From positions 62,001 through 126,000 of the forward strand of contig CAYNHF010000033.1 of NCBI GenBank assembly GCA_964397045.1: DNA of 64,000 nt, written 5' to 3'. The translations under genes were made by a program, and so were the position numbers. Position 1 is the first letter of the stretch. Each line of letters starts with the position of its first letter. The notes under the pieces were generated by a model, which worked only from the letters and a program-made list of their open reading frames with translations, was not told the origin of the DNA and did not search any database. The DNA is from CAYNHF01 sp964397045. GTDB taxonomy: Bacteria > Actinomycetota > Acidimicrobiia > Spongiisociales > UBA5794. Below are positions 8,186-17,344 of this stretch, one piece after another.

Positions 8186-10087
8186 TCAGGCCGGTCGACC
8201 CGCCGCCGTCGAGTTGGAGAACTGGGTGCGGTAAAGGCTGGCATACAACCCATCGCGTTCGAGGAGATCCTCGTGAGTCCCGGCATCAACAAGGCGACCC
8301 CCGTCGATCACGAGAATCCGATCTGCCGACAGGACCGTTGAGAGACGGTGGGCAATCACCAGTGAAGTGCGACCTTCCATGACACGATCGAGCGCTTCCT
8401 GGATCAGCGCCTCGGAGTGTGCATCGAGATGAGACGTCGCCTCATCCAGGATCAAGATACGCGGATCCTTGAGGATCACCCTGGCCAACGCGATCCGCTG
8501 TTTCTCGCCGCCTGAGAGGCGATAGCCGCGCTCACCCACCACCGTTGCATAGCCTCGTGGAAGGCTTGCCACGAACTCATCGATGTTCGCCGCGGCTGCA
8601 GCGCGGCGGATGTCCTCATCTCCTGCTTCGGGCCGGGCGTACCGCAGATTGGCCTCGATGGTGTCATGGAAGAGATAGGACTCCTGCGTCACAACGCCAA
8701 TGGATTCGGCAATCGAGTCCAACGCCAGCGACCGAACGTCGATCCCGTCGATGAGCACCCTGCCCCGGGTCGCGTCGTAGAGCCGTGGAACCAGATAGGT
8801 GGTCGTCGTCTTGCCGGCGCCACTCGGCCCGACAAAGGCCACCAACTCGCCGGGTTCGATCGAGAAGCTCACGTCCTGAAGCGCCCACCCGGTTGCCGGA
8901 ATATGAGTGGCACCGGCTGCCGCGTCTACATGCTCTCGAGATCCATAGCGCCGAACGGCCTCCAACCCGGAAGCCGTGCCTGCGTATGTGAACCAAACAT
9001 CTTCGAACGCCACTGCGCCACGCACGGTTGGTCGCTCCGGCTCGGCCGTCTCCTCGATGTCGATCGGGAGATCGAGCACCTCGAATACTCGCTCGAATGA
9101 GACGAGTGAGGTCGCGAACTCGACCCGAGCATTCGAGAGTCCGGACAGTGGCCCATAGAGCGCGGTGAGGTAGAAGGACATGGCCACGATGTCTCCGGAC
9201 GTCAAGGTGCCGTTGATCACCATCACCGCCCCTACCCAGAAGACGAGTGCGGTGCCGAGGGCGCTCATCACTCCGAGCGCCATGAAGAACCAGCGTCCGA
9301 TCGTTGCCTGCCGAACCCCGAGGTCGCGGACTTCCGCCGCCGCGTCGCTGAACTTGGCGTCTTCAGCCGCAGTGCGCCCGAACAGCTTGACCAGTAGGGC
9401 ACCCGATACGCTCAGCGTCTCCTGCATCTGGTTGCTCATCGCCGCGTTTCGATCGAGTTGGTCGCGGCGCACCACGCGTAGCATCTTGCCGACCCTTCGA
9501 GAAACGAAGATGAAGAACGGCAGGATGACGATCGCCAGCAGGGTCAGAAACCACTGGATTTGGAACATCACGAACAACGTCGCCACGACGGAGAACGAGT
9601 TGGCAGCCAGCGTCACGAAGGTGCCGGTAACTGCCTGCTGCGCTCCCACCACATCGTTGTTCAGGCGGCTCATCAGCTCACCGGTCTTGGTCGACGTGAA
9701 GAAGCCCAGCGACATCCGTTGCAGGTGGCCGTACAGCTGGCGGCGCAGATCGAAGATGATCCCTTCGCCGACGGCAGCCGAAGCCCAGCGCTGCAACACT
9801 CCGAGGCCGCCGTTCAGCACTGGAATCGCCACCATTCCCAGACCGAGCAGGGTGACCATGGTGAGGTCCTCTTCGGGAATGGCGACATCGAGCAATTGTC
9901 GAATCAGCAGAGGTGGCACCAGCGACAGCAGCGAGATCGCAACGATCGTGCCGAGCACCACAGCCAGTTGTGGCTTGTAAGCGGACGCGTATCCCAGCAC
10001 GCGACGAAGCAGCGCGCGATCGATCTTCGGGCGATCCTGTTCCTCGTCATACCGCACGTACGACCACCAGCCGGATGAGTGGAACAT
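8186..10087 (-). CDS. ABC exporter, fused permease and ATPase (MdlB/MsbA type)
   Basis: 633 aa from the ATG at 10087. Residues about 30-330 form a six-helix exporter membrane domain. The nucleotide-binding domain follows, with Walker A GPSGAGKTTT, signature LSGGEKQR and Walker B ILILDEATS, then a His switch in VIAHRLST. The linker between the two parts is longer than usual (about 25 extra residues around ATHIPATGWALQD). It works as a half-transporter, so it must dimerise; no partner half-transporter is adjacent, which suggests a homodimer. The substrate cannot be told. The longer in-frame extension to 10177 lacks conservation and a clear Shine-Dalgarno. Confidence 0.88.
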   Translation of the reverse strand: MFHSSGWWSYVRYDEEQDRPKIDRALLRRVLGYASAYKPQLAVVLGTIVAISLLSLVPPLLIRQLLDVAIPEEDLTMVTLLGLGMVAIPVLNGGLGVLQRWASAAVGEGIIFDLRRQLYGHLQRMSLGFFTSTKTGELMSRLNNDVVGAQQAVTGTFVTLAANSFSVVATLFVMFQIQWFLTLLAIVILPFFIFVSRRVGKMLRVVRRDQLDRNAAMSNQMQETLSVSGALLVKLFGRTAAEDAKFSDAAAEVRDLGVRQATIGRWFFMALGVMSALGTALVFWVGAVMVINGTLTSGDIVAMSFYLTALYGPLSGLSNARVEFATSLVSFERVFEVLDLPIDIEETAEPERPTVRGAVAFEDVWFTYAGTASGLEAVRRYGSREHVDAAAGATHIPATGWALQDVSFSIEPGELVAFVGPSGAGKTTTTYLVPRLYDATRGRVLIDGIDVRSLALDSIAESIGVVTQESYLFHDTIEANLRYARPEAGDEDIRRAAAAANIDEFVASLPRGYATVVGERGYRLSGGEKQRIALARVILKDPRILILDEATSHLDAHSEALIQEALDRVMEGRTSLVIAHRLSTVLSADRILVIDGGRLVDAGTHEDLLERDGLYASLYRTQFSNSTAAGRPA

Positions 10088-10307
10088 CAGATCAACCAGT
10101 GCCCTTGGTCGGAGGCTGGTCTGCCTCGAGTGGCCGCTCGAAAGGTTGTTTGGTGCCGAGATTAGGACCACCTGCAAGGGTGGTCCGAGGCCCAGCCGAC
10201 GGGGGCCAGTTCGCGAAGGGCGATGTCATCATGGTGCTCACGACACGTGAGCCTACCGATGACGACCTTGCTACCTCCCGCCAGGCTCACATGCCGATCC
10301 GAACGGG

Positions 10308-10745
10308 TCAGTCGAGTTGATCGGTGAACGTGTAGCCGTTGAGGGACGATGGCGTCAGTACCGCGACCGTCGCCGCGTTCGCCGACATCCGCTGCGTCCA
10401 TTCATCGGCGAGTGAGTTGCCTCGATCCTTGGCGAGAAGCGCACGCACCAGCGGCACCGGATCGTCGCCGGTGAACTCGATCGGTCCCTCTGCCATCACG
10501 TATTGCTGGAGCACCCCGCGGTCCGGGTACACCTCGTAATGGATTGTGAGCGTGGCCCGCCCAGTCTGTTGCATCAGCCTGCCGTGAAGCGAGTCGGGTG
10601 GGGTGATGATCCGGAACTGACCTTCGACGTACAAGTAGCTCATTGGCACGGCGACCGGCCCGCGCCCATCGCGGCTGACCGACAGGACGGCCTGGTGTGA
10701 CCCGTCCAACAGTTCCTCGATCTCGGCCTGAGACATCGATGTCAT
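10308..10745 (-). CDS. pyridoxamine 5'-phosphate oxidase-like (split-barrel) protein
   Basis: 145 aa. The sequence follows the small PNPOx-like fold of actinobacteria: an N-terminal helix (SQAEIEELLDG), then VLSVSRDGRGPVAVPMSYLYVEGQFRI, and a central ATLTIHYE strand. Such proteins bind FMN, F420 or haem; the ligand cannot be told from sequence alone. The ATG at 10745 is preceded by TAGAGT and 6 nt, a leaderless pattern. Confidence 0.78.
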   Translation of the reverse strand: MTSMSQAEIEELLDGSHQAVLSVSRDGRGPVAVPMSYLYVEGQFRIITPPDSLHGRLMQQTGRATLTIHYEVYPDRGVLQQYVMAEGPIEFTGDDPVPLVRALLAKDRGNSLADEWTQRMSANAATVAVLTPSSLNGYTFTDQLD

Positions 10746-11050
10746 GCGCCGACTCTAGGAGACGTCGCGGAGCGCTCGGCAAGCGGAACAGTCATCCGCA
10801 GAGACACCGCATGCATGTGTGTGGCTGCTACAGCCCGGTCGCGAATCTCCGTGCCACCTTCGACCCCCGCAAGCACACCAACATCCCGGTCCGCGACACG
10901 ATCAGCCCCGACTGGGCTCGCCGGGTCCTCCCGCAGTACACCGGGATGGGCCCGCGACAACCGACCAGCGGCCCACCCAGTCGACGCCGGCGGCGGGCGA
11001 GCGCGGGAGCCGCGCCGGTCGCGAAGAGCTCCATCCGGAGTTTGATGGCG
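10746..11050. other. 305-bp interval without a convincing gene
   Basis: This gap lies between the start of the PNPOx-like gene and the stop of the next lipoprotein gene, both on the minus strand. Both strands stay open because of high GC. A plus-strand frame from ATG 10811 and a minus-strand frame ending at 10828 have plausible third-position GC, but neither product looks like a known family and the plus frame runs 126 nt antisense into the lipoprotein gene. The promoter of the PNPOx gene (TAGAGT, 10752-10757) is the only element I can support. Confidence 0.4.
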
Positions 11051-11773
11051 TCACCCCTGCGGCGTGATCGTGGCGAGCGGCTCCATCGTGTCGACCATCT
11101 GCGAACACAGTTCCTCATCGAGGGACTCCCGACAGAAGAGCTCGTATCGATACCCGTCCTGGACCCATTCGAGTGACAGACCGAGACCGACGACGTCGAT
11201 AACCACCTCACCGGGAGGCAGATTGCCCTGGTCGAAGCCCACCCGGAGCACCGCCACCTGGCCATCGTCGAGCGTATACGGCTCCACCGGCCACAGCCCA
11301 AAAGCGGCGGCGGTATCGGTATCGAGCGTGCCTGAAGACGGGTCGTAGACGAGCTGGCTCGTGACGTTCACTACCTCCGGGGGCAACAGCCGTGGAAACT
11401 GAATCTGCGGCAACGCCGAAGCGATCTCAGCACGACTGGACTGGATGAAGCGACCGCCATCCTTGCCACGATTCCACACCTGGGTGATGGTGAGCTGGGT
11501 TGCACCCACCGCCTGATCCTCGATGTCATCGTTGTGCCAGGCGACCTGACGGGAATCGGCGGCGCCGACCACTCCCAGGTCTTCATCGAGACCGGAAACG
11601 AACTCGGTGGTGGTGGTGAGCCCCTCGTAGACGGCCTCAAGCGAACGGTCGCCGACCCCGTCGAGCAGACCACCTTCGCCGCACGCGGTGAGCGTGGCAC
11701 CGAGAGTCGCGGCCGCCAACAGGGCCCCGGCCGCCCGCCACCGAGCAGACCTCGCGGGATATCTCCTGGCCAT
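11051..11773 (-). CDS. putative lipoprotein of unknown function (LppX/LprG-like size)
   Basis: 240 aa. The N-terminus has Arg residues, a hydrophobic stretch and lipobox TLTACGEG, so a lipid-anchored exported protein is expected. The mature part is about 210 residues with alternating hydrophobic beta-type segments, and two Cys near the end (ELFCRES, EELCSQM) that could form a disulfide. Size and anchor resemble LppX/LprG-type actinobacterial lipoproteins, but I see no clear match. The ATG is preceded by TAGGCT and 6 nt, a leaderless pattern. It is divergent from the lipoate ligase gene. Confidence 0.7.
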   Translation of the reverse strand: MARRYPARSARWRAAGALLAAATLGATLTACGEGGLLDGVGDRSLEAVYEGLTTTTEFVSGLDEDLGVVGAADSRQVAWHNDDIEDQAVGATQLTITQVWNRGKDGGRFIQSSRAEIASALPQIQFPRLLPPEVVNVTSQLVYDPSSGTLDTDTAAAFGLWPVEPYTLDDGQVAVLRVGFDQGNLPPGEVVIDVVGLGLSLEWVQDGYRYELFCRESLDEELCSQMVDTMEPLATITPQG

Positions 11774-11828
11774 GAAACAAGCCTACCGGCGACTGCGCGA
11801 AACCCGGCTCAGGGTACGCTGCCGCGTC

Positions 11829-12587
11829 ATGACACGCACGATCAGACTGATTCGCGACGGCTACCCGGAGGACCCCGGTCTGGACGTCGCCGTTTCCCGT
11901 GCCCTGCTGCTGCGCGCGTCCGATCGTGAGGTTCCAGAGACGTTCCGGCTCAACGTTCCCGGCAGGGTCATGGCATTCGGCAAGCGCGATACGCTCGACG
12001 CGGGGTACGCTCATGCCGTAGCGGCTACCCGTGCGGCCGGCTTTGCGGCGGTCGAACGCCTCGCCGGTGGGCGGGCCGCAGTGTTTCACGAGGGCACATT
12101 TGCCTTCTCCTGGTCGATTCCCGAAGCAGATCCTCGGCCCGGGATCAGGCAGCGCTTCGAGGTGCTGTCCACTCTGATGGTCGGGGCATTCTCCCGACTC
12201 GGTATCAATGCCGACATCGGCGAGATACGCGGCGAGTACTGCCCGGGCGACTACAGCGTCCACCACGGCCACCGCATCAAACTGATGGGCGTCGGACAAC
12301 GACTCGCCCGCCATGCCGCCCACATCGGAGGTGTTGTGGTGGTCACAGATGCCGCGCTCGCTAGAGAGGCTCTGATCCCTGTCTACGCGGCGCTTGGGCT
12401 CGAATGGGACCCTTCCACTGCGGGGGCGCTCCAGGACGTGGTACCTGGCCTCACCATGCGGGCGGTCGCGGCTGCGATCGAGAGCGAGCTAGCCGCACAT
12501 GCCGAGCTCGCGGTGACGCATCTCGACGAAACGACAATCGGGTTGGCGCAACGCTTGGCACCCGAACACGTCCCGCCTGCGAGCTGA
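11829..12587 (+). CDS. lipoate-protein ligase A family protein (BPL/LplA fold)
   Basis: 252 aa from the ATG at 11829. It carries the LplA/LipB signature in order: ERLAGGRAAVFHEGTFAFS (the RxxGG and HxG elements of the substrate pocket), GEYCPGDYSV, and KLMGVGQR, whose Lys matches the conserved ligase/transferase Lys. Family members attach lipoyl or octanoyl groups to E2 and GcvH proteins in the cytosol, or act as octanoyltransferases. With no lip genes nearby the exact reaction is open. The longer frame from 11688 is antisense to the lipoprotein gene and is not used. Confidence 0.82.
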   Translation: MTRTIRLIRDGYPEDPGLDVAVSRALLLRASDREVPETFRLNVPGRVMAFGKRDTLDAGYAHAVAATRAAGFAAVERLAGGRAAVFHEGTFAFSWSIPEADPRPGIRQRFEVLSTLMVGAFSRLGINADIGEIRGEYCPGDYSVHHGHRIKLMGVGQRLARHAAHIGGVVVVTDAALAREALIPVYAALGLEWDPSTAGALQDVVPGLTMRAVAAAIESELAAHAELAVTHLDETTIGLAQRLAPEHVPPAS

Positions 12588-12602
12588 CTGCCGGGTACAG
12601 CA

Positions 12603-13085
12603 TCACCCGGCCGGCGTCACATTCACCTGGACCTGGGTCACCCCACCAGACCCGAGGACCACGATGGTGTACACCTGGTCGCCATGCTTGAGGAACCAGG
12701 AGGTGAAAGGCGGGTCCGGGCGTGAAGAGACGTCCCCGATCTCGATCCCGGCGCTCGTACTGAAGTCCTTGTAGAAACTCGCGACCATCTCGTACTGGTC
12801 CGCCGGATACTCGATGCGCGCCGAGCTCGCCGGACCCTCCTGGAAGATGGCTAGAACGGTGCCTCTGGGCGGCACCGGAACCGGGAAATCGTCCGGCAGG
12901 TCTCCTCCACCGACCACCACCGAGGCTTCTCCATCTTCTGATTCGATGGTGACGAGCCCGCCGCCTTCATCGATCTCGACGTTGCCTACACCTTCCTGGG
13001 ACTCGAGAATCTGTTCCGCGGTGCCGGTACTCGAACAGGCTGCGGCCACCACCAGCAGGCTTGCCAGGAGCGCAGCCGTTCTCAC
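12603..13085 (-). CDS. putative lipoprotein of unknown function
   Basis: 160 aa from GTG at 13085, which has a purine-rich Shine-Dalgarno (GGTGGAGAGA) upstream. The start MRTAALLASLLVVAAACSS is a type II signal peptide with lipobox VAAAC. The mature part has an acidic region (IESEDGEASVVVGG), then PVPVPPRGTV and a C-terminal region with aromatic residues (EMVASFYKDFST). The PVPxPPxxxV element followed by a YxxDQYEMVASFYK helix is a pattern I have seen in exported actinobacterial proteins, but the role is unknown. It is followed, convergently, by the lipoate ligase gene 15 nt away. Confidence 0.72.
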   Translation of the reverse strand: MRTAALLASLLVVAAACSSTGTAEQILESQEGVGNVEIDEGGGLVTIESEDGEASVVVGGGDLPDDFPVPVPPRGTVLAIFQEGPASSARIEYPADQYEMVASFYKDFSTSAGIEIGDVSSRPDPPFTSWFLKHGDQVYTIVVLGSGGVTQVQVNVTPAG

Positions 13086-13212
13086 CAATCGCGTCTCTCC
13101 ACCCTTCAGCTTCGGCAACCTACCAAGCCGGAAAGACTGCCGGAATCCTTCGAAATCACAGCCATCTCGCCTCACGGAAAGGCCATCACAACCGGAGCGG
13201 AGGCGGCCGCAC

Positions 13213-14223
13213 TCACGCAGGAGTGCTGTCGAGGTGCTGATAGGCGCCGGTGCGGAGATGACAGGAAGCTACGTGAGCCTTGTCCCCCGATGTCTGCAGC
13301 AGTTCCGGGGCCTCGACGGCGCAGGGCTCGGTGCGCGAGATGGGACAACGCGGGTGGAAGGTGCAACCAGTCGGCGGATTCAGCGGGCTGGGCACATCAC
13401 CCTGGAGCACCACCCGTTCTCGTTTGAGGGTGGGATCCGGAATCGGAATCGCAGACATCAACGCCTGGGTATAGGGATGAGTGGGCTCGCGATACAACGT
13501 GTCGCGGTCTGTCATCTCGACGATCCTGCCGAGGTACATCACCGCGACCCGATCGCTGATGTGCTCAACCACCGCAAGGTTGTGTGCGATGAAGAGTAGC
13601 GTCAGATCGAGTTCCCCCTGCAATTCCTTGAGCAGGTTGAGTACCTGGGCCTGCACCGAAACGTCCAGCGCAGATACCGGCTCGTCCGCAACGACAAACT
13701 TGGGACGGAGTACCAGCGCTCGCGCGATCCCGATGCGCTGCCGCTGACCACCTGAGAACTCGTGAGGGAACCGACGGGCGTGATACGGCTCGAGTCCGAC
13801 GAGGTCAAGTGTGTCTACGACTCGCTCGTGTCGTTCGTCTGCGTTGCCCATTCCGTGGATCTTCAGCCCCTCCTGGATGCTCTGTCCAACCGGCGCTCGC
13901 GGGTCGAGCGACGAGAAGGGGTCCTGGAAGATGATCTGCATTCTCTGACGCAGCGCCTTCAACTCGGCGCCTTTGGCGTGCGCCAGATCAGATCCCTCGA
14001 AGTCGATGGTGCCGCTGGTGGGGTCGAGGAGCCGAACCAACAACCTCCCCAGGGTTGTCTTGCCACATCCGGACTCACCAACCAGTCCCAGAGTCTCACC
14101 TTCGAGGATGTCGAACGACACGTCGTCTACGGCGCGTACGTTGGCGACCGTGCGACGGGTGACACCACCCTTGACAGGAAAGTCCATCACGAGATCCCGC
14201 ACCTTGAACAGCGGCTCCGTCAT
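13213..14223 (-). CDS. oppF: oligopeptide-type ABC transporter ATPase (OppF/DppF)
   Basis: 336 aa. Walker A is GESGCGKTT, the signature is FSGGQRQRIGIA and Walker B is VVADEPVSALD. The C-terminal extension contains the Cys cluster of the oligopeptide ABC C-terminal domain (GCTFHPRCPISRTEPC), which binds an iron-sulfur cluster in some relatives. It powers import through the adjacent OppB/OppC pore together with OppD. Its ATG overlaps the stop of oppD in an ATGA, so the start 27 nt further upstream is rejected. It is the last gene of the operon. Confidence 0.9.
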   Translation of the reverse strand: MTEPLFKVRDLVMDFPVKGGVTRRTVANVRAVDDVSFDILEGETLGLVGESGCGKTTLGRLLVRLLDPTSGTIDFEGSDLAHAKGAELKALRQRMQIIFQDPFSSLDPRAPVGQSIQEGLKIHGMGNADERHERVVDTLDLVGLEPYHARRFPHEFSGGQRQRIGIARALVLRPKFVVADEPVSALDVSVQAQVLNLLKELQGELDLTLLFIAHNLAVVEHISDRVAVMYLGRIVEMTDRDTLYREPTHPYTQALMSAIPIPDPTLKRERVVLQGDVPSPLNPPTGCTFHPRCPISRTEPCAVEAPELLQTSGDKAHVASCHLRTGAYQHLDSTPA

Positions 14224-15224
14224 TGCGGTGCTTCCTCGTACAGCCAGCACCGCGCCTTGTGCGAATCTGCCACCTCGATGAGCTGAGGATTCTGTTCGGT
14301 GCAGATCTGGAGGTTGTTCTCTTCCCGCGCCCTGCAGCGATCTGCAAACCGACAGCCCTCTCCCAGGTTCATGAGGTTGGGAACAACACCGGGGATGACG
14401 TCGAGTTCGTCCATCACCCGACCCAGCACCGGGACCGAGCCGATCAGACCCTGGGTATAGGGGTGCTTTGGATTCGAGAAGAGCTCGGTGACCGCACCTT
14501 CCTCCACGATCTGCCCGGCGTACATCACAGCCACCCGGTCAGCCATCTCGGCAACCACGCCGAGGTCGTGGGTGATGAGGAGCACTGCGGTGTCAGATTC
14601 GCGTTGCAGTTCGCGCATCAGGTCGAGGATCTGGGCCTGGATCGTCACATCCAACGCCGTGGTCGGCTCGTCTGCGATGAGCAGTTCCGGCTCTAGTGCG
14701 AGCGCCATCGCGATCATCACCCGTTGCGCCATACCGCCGGAGAACTCGTGCGGATGGGACGCAGCTCTCGACTTCGGATCCGGGATACCGACTCGCTCGA
14801 GCATCGCGGTGGCCTGCTGCTTGCCCACCTTCTTGCTCGTGTCGCGGTGAATTTGATAGACCTCTGAGATCTGGTCCCCCACCTTCATCACAGGATTGAG
14901 AGACGAGGTCGGCTGCTGGAAGATCATCGAGATGTGCTCGCCACGCAGCGAAGCAATCTGCTTCTTCGACATGTCGAGCAAGTTGGCGCCCTTGAACAGG
15001 ATCTCTCCGCTCTCGATCTTTCCCGGAGTAGGAATCAAGCCCATGATCGAGAGCGAGGTGACGCTCTTGCCACAGCCGGATTCCCCCACAATCCCCAGCA
15101 CCTCACCCGCGTTCACAGAGAGATCCACACCATCTACCGCCTTCACCACGCCATCGCGCGTATGGAAGTAGGTGCGCAGGTCATTGACCTCGAGGACGGG
15201 GGGATCGGCGGAGGAGGTCGTCAT
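14220..15224 (-). CDS. oppD: oligopeptide-type ABC transporter ATPase (OppD/DppD)
   Basis: 334 aa. Walker A is GESGCGKSVT, the signature FSGGMAQRVMIA, and Walker B LLIADEPTTALD. The C-terminal extension has the Cys-bearing motif GCRFADRC followed by a further Cys, as in OppD/DppD. Partner of OppF; the two form the ATPase heterodimer. Its ATG overlaps the oppC stop by 4 nt and its stop overlaps oppF by 4 nt, showing tight translational coupling. Confidence 0.9.
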   Translation of the reverse strand: MTTSSADPPVLEVNDLRTYFHTRDGVVKAVDGVDLSVNAGEVLGIVGESGCGKSVTSLSIMGLIPTPGKIESGEILFKGANLLDMSKKQIASLRGEHISMIFQQPTSSLNPVMKVGDQISEVYQIHRDTSKKVGKQQATAMLERVGIPDPKSRAASHPHEFSGGMAQRVMIAMALALEPELLIADEPTTALDVTIQAQILDLMRELQRESDTAVLLITHDLGVVAEMADRVAVMYAGQIVEEGAVTELFSNPKHPYTQGLIGSVPVLGRVMDELDVIPGVVPNLMNLGEGCRFADRCRAREENNLQICTEQNPQLIEVADSHKARCWLYEEAPQ

Positions 15225-16171
15225 CGGTTCAAGGAGGGATCGAGGGCGTCACGCATGCCGTCGCCAAGCAGGTTGAAGCCGAGCACCGTGATCATGATGG
15301 CGATACCGGGGAAGAACAGCAGGTGCGGTGCAGACAGGATGTTGTTGCGTTCCGCCGCCAGCATTGCTCCCCACTCCGCCACCGGGGGTTGCGCCCCCAA
15401 GCCGAGGAAGCCGAAGGCCGCGGCATCGAGAATGGCGGTCGCGATACCCAGGGTGCCGATGACGATGAGTGGAGTCAGTGCGTTAGGAATCACCCGCGTC
15501 CACAGAATGCGTATCTTGCTGGCCCCCAACGCGACCGACGCCGAGACGAAGTCAAGCTGCTTGATGGAAAGCACACTGGCGCGCATGACGCGCGCGTATG
15601 CCGGGATCGACACGATCGCAATCGCCAGCAGCGTATTACGCAGGCCGGGCCCGAGCACCGCCACGATCGCGATCGCAAGTAGCAAGGCAGGAAAGCCGAG
15701 CACGACGTCCATCACTCGCATGATGATGTTGTCGGTGGCGCCACCCCAGAAGCCGGAAACCGCGCCCAGGGTCGAGCCAATCGTGAAAGCGAACAGCACG
15801 GTGGTGAACCCGACAAAGAGGCTGACCCGGGCGCCGTAGACCACCCGCGAGAACTCGTCCCGGAAGTTGCCGTCTGTGCCCATGATGTGCTGCGGTTCCT
15901 CTGGATCGCAGCCGAACAGATGGATGCAAGGTGGTTCACGGCGACCGACACCCGTATCGATGAGATCCTGATTCGGATCGTACGGAGCGATGATGGGTGC
16001 AAATACGGCCATCCCGATCATCAGGAATACAATGCCCAGACCGATCACGCCGCCCTTACGGCGCATCAGCCGGCTCCAAGCGCCACGCCATAGCCCCGTC
16101 GGCTTGTCGAGGTAGTCCGGCTGGTCCTCCTCCGCCTGCTTGATGGCCTTCCGGTTGAATATCGAGGTCAT
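15221..16171 (-). CDS. oppC: oligopeptide-type ABC transporter permease (OppC/DppC)
   Basis: 316 aa. A cytosolic N-terminal tail of about 35 residues leads into the OppC N-terminal membrane helix (VIGLGIVFLMIGMAVFAP), then a periplasmic loop and five more helices. The EAA-type loop (SVALGASKIRILWTRVIPNAL) contacts the ATPases. The loop after helix 1 contains two Cys flanking IHLFG, possibly a disulfide. Forms the pore with OppB. Overlaps both neighbours by 4 nt. Confidence 0.9.
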   Translation of the reverse strand: MTSIFNRKAIKQAEEDQPDYLDKPTGLWRGAWSRLMRRKGGVIGLGIVFLMIGMAVFAPIIAPYDPNQDLIDTGVGRREPPCIHLFGCDPEEPQHIMGTDGNFRDEFSRVVYGARVSLFVGFTTVLFAFTIGSTLGAVSGFWGGATDNIIMRVMDVVLGFPALLLAIAIVAVLGPGLRNTLLAIAIVSIPAYARVMRASVLSIKQLDFVSASVALGASKIRILWTRVIPNALTPLIVIGTLGIATAILDAAAFGFLGLGAQPPVAEWGAMLAAERNNILSAPHLLFFPGIAIMITVLGFNLLGDGMRDALDPSLNR

Positions 16172-17235
16172 TCGAGCCGAATCCGGGGATCCAGGTAGGC
16201 GTAGGAGACGTCAACGAGGAGGTTGATGACGACATACCCGGCTGCAATGATCACCGTGAAGGCAGTGATGACGGGAAAATCACGGGCAGTGATTGCTTCG
16301 AACAGCATGGTCCCAGCACCAGCAAGCCCGAAGACAGTCTCGGTGAGCACTGCCCCAGAGAGCAATGCTCCCATCTGGAGCCCAATGATGGTGACCACGG
16401 GCAGAAGCGAGTTCCGCAGCGCGTGTTTGGTCACGACCTTGTTCTCCCTCGCCCCTTTCGCCCGTGCGGTCCTCACATAGTCCCGACCCAGGACGTCGAG
16501 CAAGCTGGAGCGTGTCATTCGGGCAATGATGGCCATGGGAATCGTGCTGAGGGCGATGGCAGGAAGCACCAGATGGTGGGTGGCGTCCCAAAACAGCTCC
16601 CAATCGCCCGTGATCAATGAATTGAAGATGTAGTGATTGGAAACGAACTCGGCGCTGGTGAAGAAGAAGTTGCCTTCCTCGATCTGCCATCCCCACGCTT
16701 CGTAGAAGGGAATAGACACCAAGCCGGCGGTGAGTCGCCCGGACGGCGGGAACCACCCGAGCTTGAAGGCGAACAGCCAGATCATCATCAAGCCGAGCCA
16801 GAATACCGGCATCGACACCCCGATATTGGCGAACATCATGGTGCCAACGTCGGTGGCGGAATTGTGTTTCATCGCAGAGATGATCCCGAGCGGAATACCC
16901 ACGACGACGGCGATGGTCAGAGCGGCCAGGGTGAGTTCGATCGTCATCGGCAGCCGTTCTGCCATGATCTGTGACACCGGTCTGGAGAAGCGGATCGAAT
17001 CACCGAAGTCGCCTTGAGCGAGGTCTGCGACATAGATGCCGAACTGAACGGGGATCGGGTCGTTGAGTCCCTTTTCCTCATAGAAGACCTCGCATGCCGC
17101 GGCCGTCGCCTTCTCACCGATGATCGATCTACAAGGATCTCCTGGTATCAGGCGAGCCAGTAAGAACGTGACGAGAAGGATCCCGAAGATCACGGGGATT
17201 GCCAGAAGTAGTCTTCTACTTACGAACTGGAACAT
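16168..17235 (-). CDS. oppB: oligopeptide-type ABC transporter permease (OppB/DppB)
   Basis: 355 aa. Typical OppB layout: N-terminal helix (RLLLAIPVIFGILLVTFLLA), the conserved IPGDPC after it, and the EAA loop (YVRTARAKGARENKVVTKHALRNS) before the last helices. The periplasmic loop between the first helices has two Cys, again possible disulfide partners. A Shine-Dalgarno (AGGAGGTGACGG) precedes the ATG. It follows the binding-protein gene after a 109-nt gap that holds a perfect 16-bp hairpin, so the permease genes are probably expressed at a lower level than the binding protein. Confidence 0.9.
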   Translation of the reverse strand: MFQFVSRRLLLAIPVIFGILLVTFLLARLIPGDPCRSIIGEKATAAACEVFYEEKGLNDPIPVQFGIYVADLAQGDFGDSIRFSRPVSQIMAERLPMTIELTLAALTIAVVVGIPLGIISAMKHNSATDVGTMMFANIGVSMPVFWLGLMMIWLFAFKLGWFPPSGRLTAGLVSIPFYEAWGWQIEEGNFFFTSAEFVSNHYIFNSLITGDWELFWDATHHLVLPAIALSTIPMAIIARMTRSSLLDVLGRDYVRTARAKGARENKVVTKHALRNSLLPVVTIIGLQMGALLSGAVLTETVFGLAGAGTMLFEAITARDFPVITAFTVIIAAGYVVINLLVDVSYAYLDPRIRLE

Positions 17236-17285
17236 TGGACCCCGTCACCTCCTCGGGTCCTCGCTCGTTGACTCGATACGAACGC

Positions 17286-17320
17286 TGAATGGGGGCCCAC
17301 CCTCGGTGGGCCCCCATTCA
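17286..17320 (-). terminator. perfect 16-bp hairpin between binding protein and permease genes
   Basis: TGAATGGGGGCCCACC pairs with GGTGGGCCCCCATTCA around a 3-nt loop (CTC). It starts 25 nt after the stop of the substrate-binding protein gene and lies 50 nt before oppB. No T-run follows on either strand. Such hairpins commonly act as partial terminators or as 3'-end stabilisers that raise binding-protein mRNA over permease mRNA. Confidence 0.75.
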
Positions 17321-17344
17321 TTCGACTAAAGCCGAACCTCCGGT

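Noticed and set aside
10811..11176. Plus-strand frame of about 120 codons with an Arg-rich middle
   Set aside because: No family resemblance, no Shine-Dalgarno or TANNNT-N6 pattern, and a third of it is antisense to a lipoprotein gene. The opposite frame (ending 10828) is equally open, so high GC explains both.
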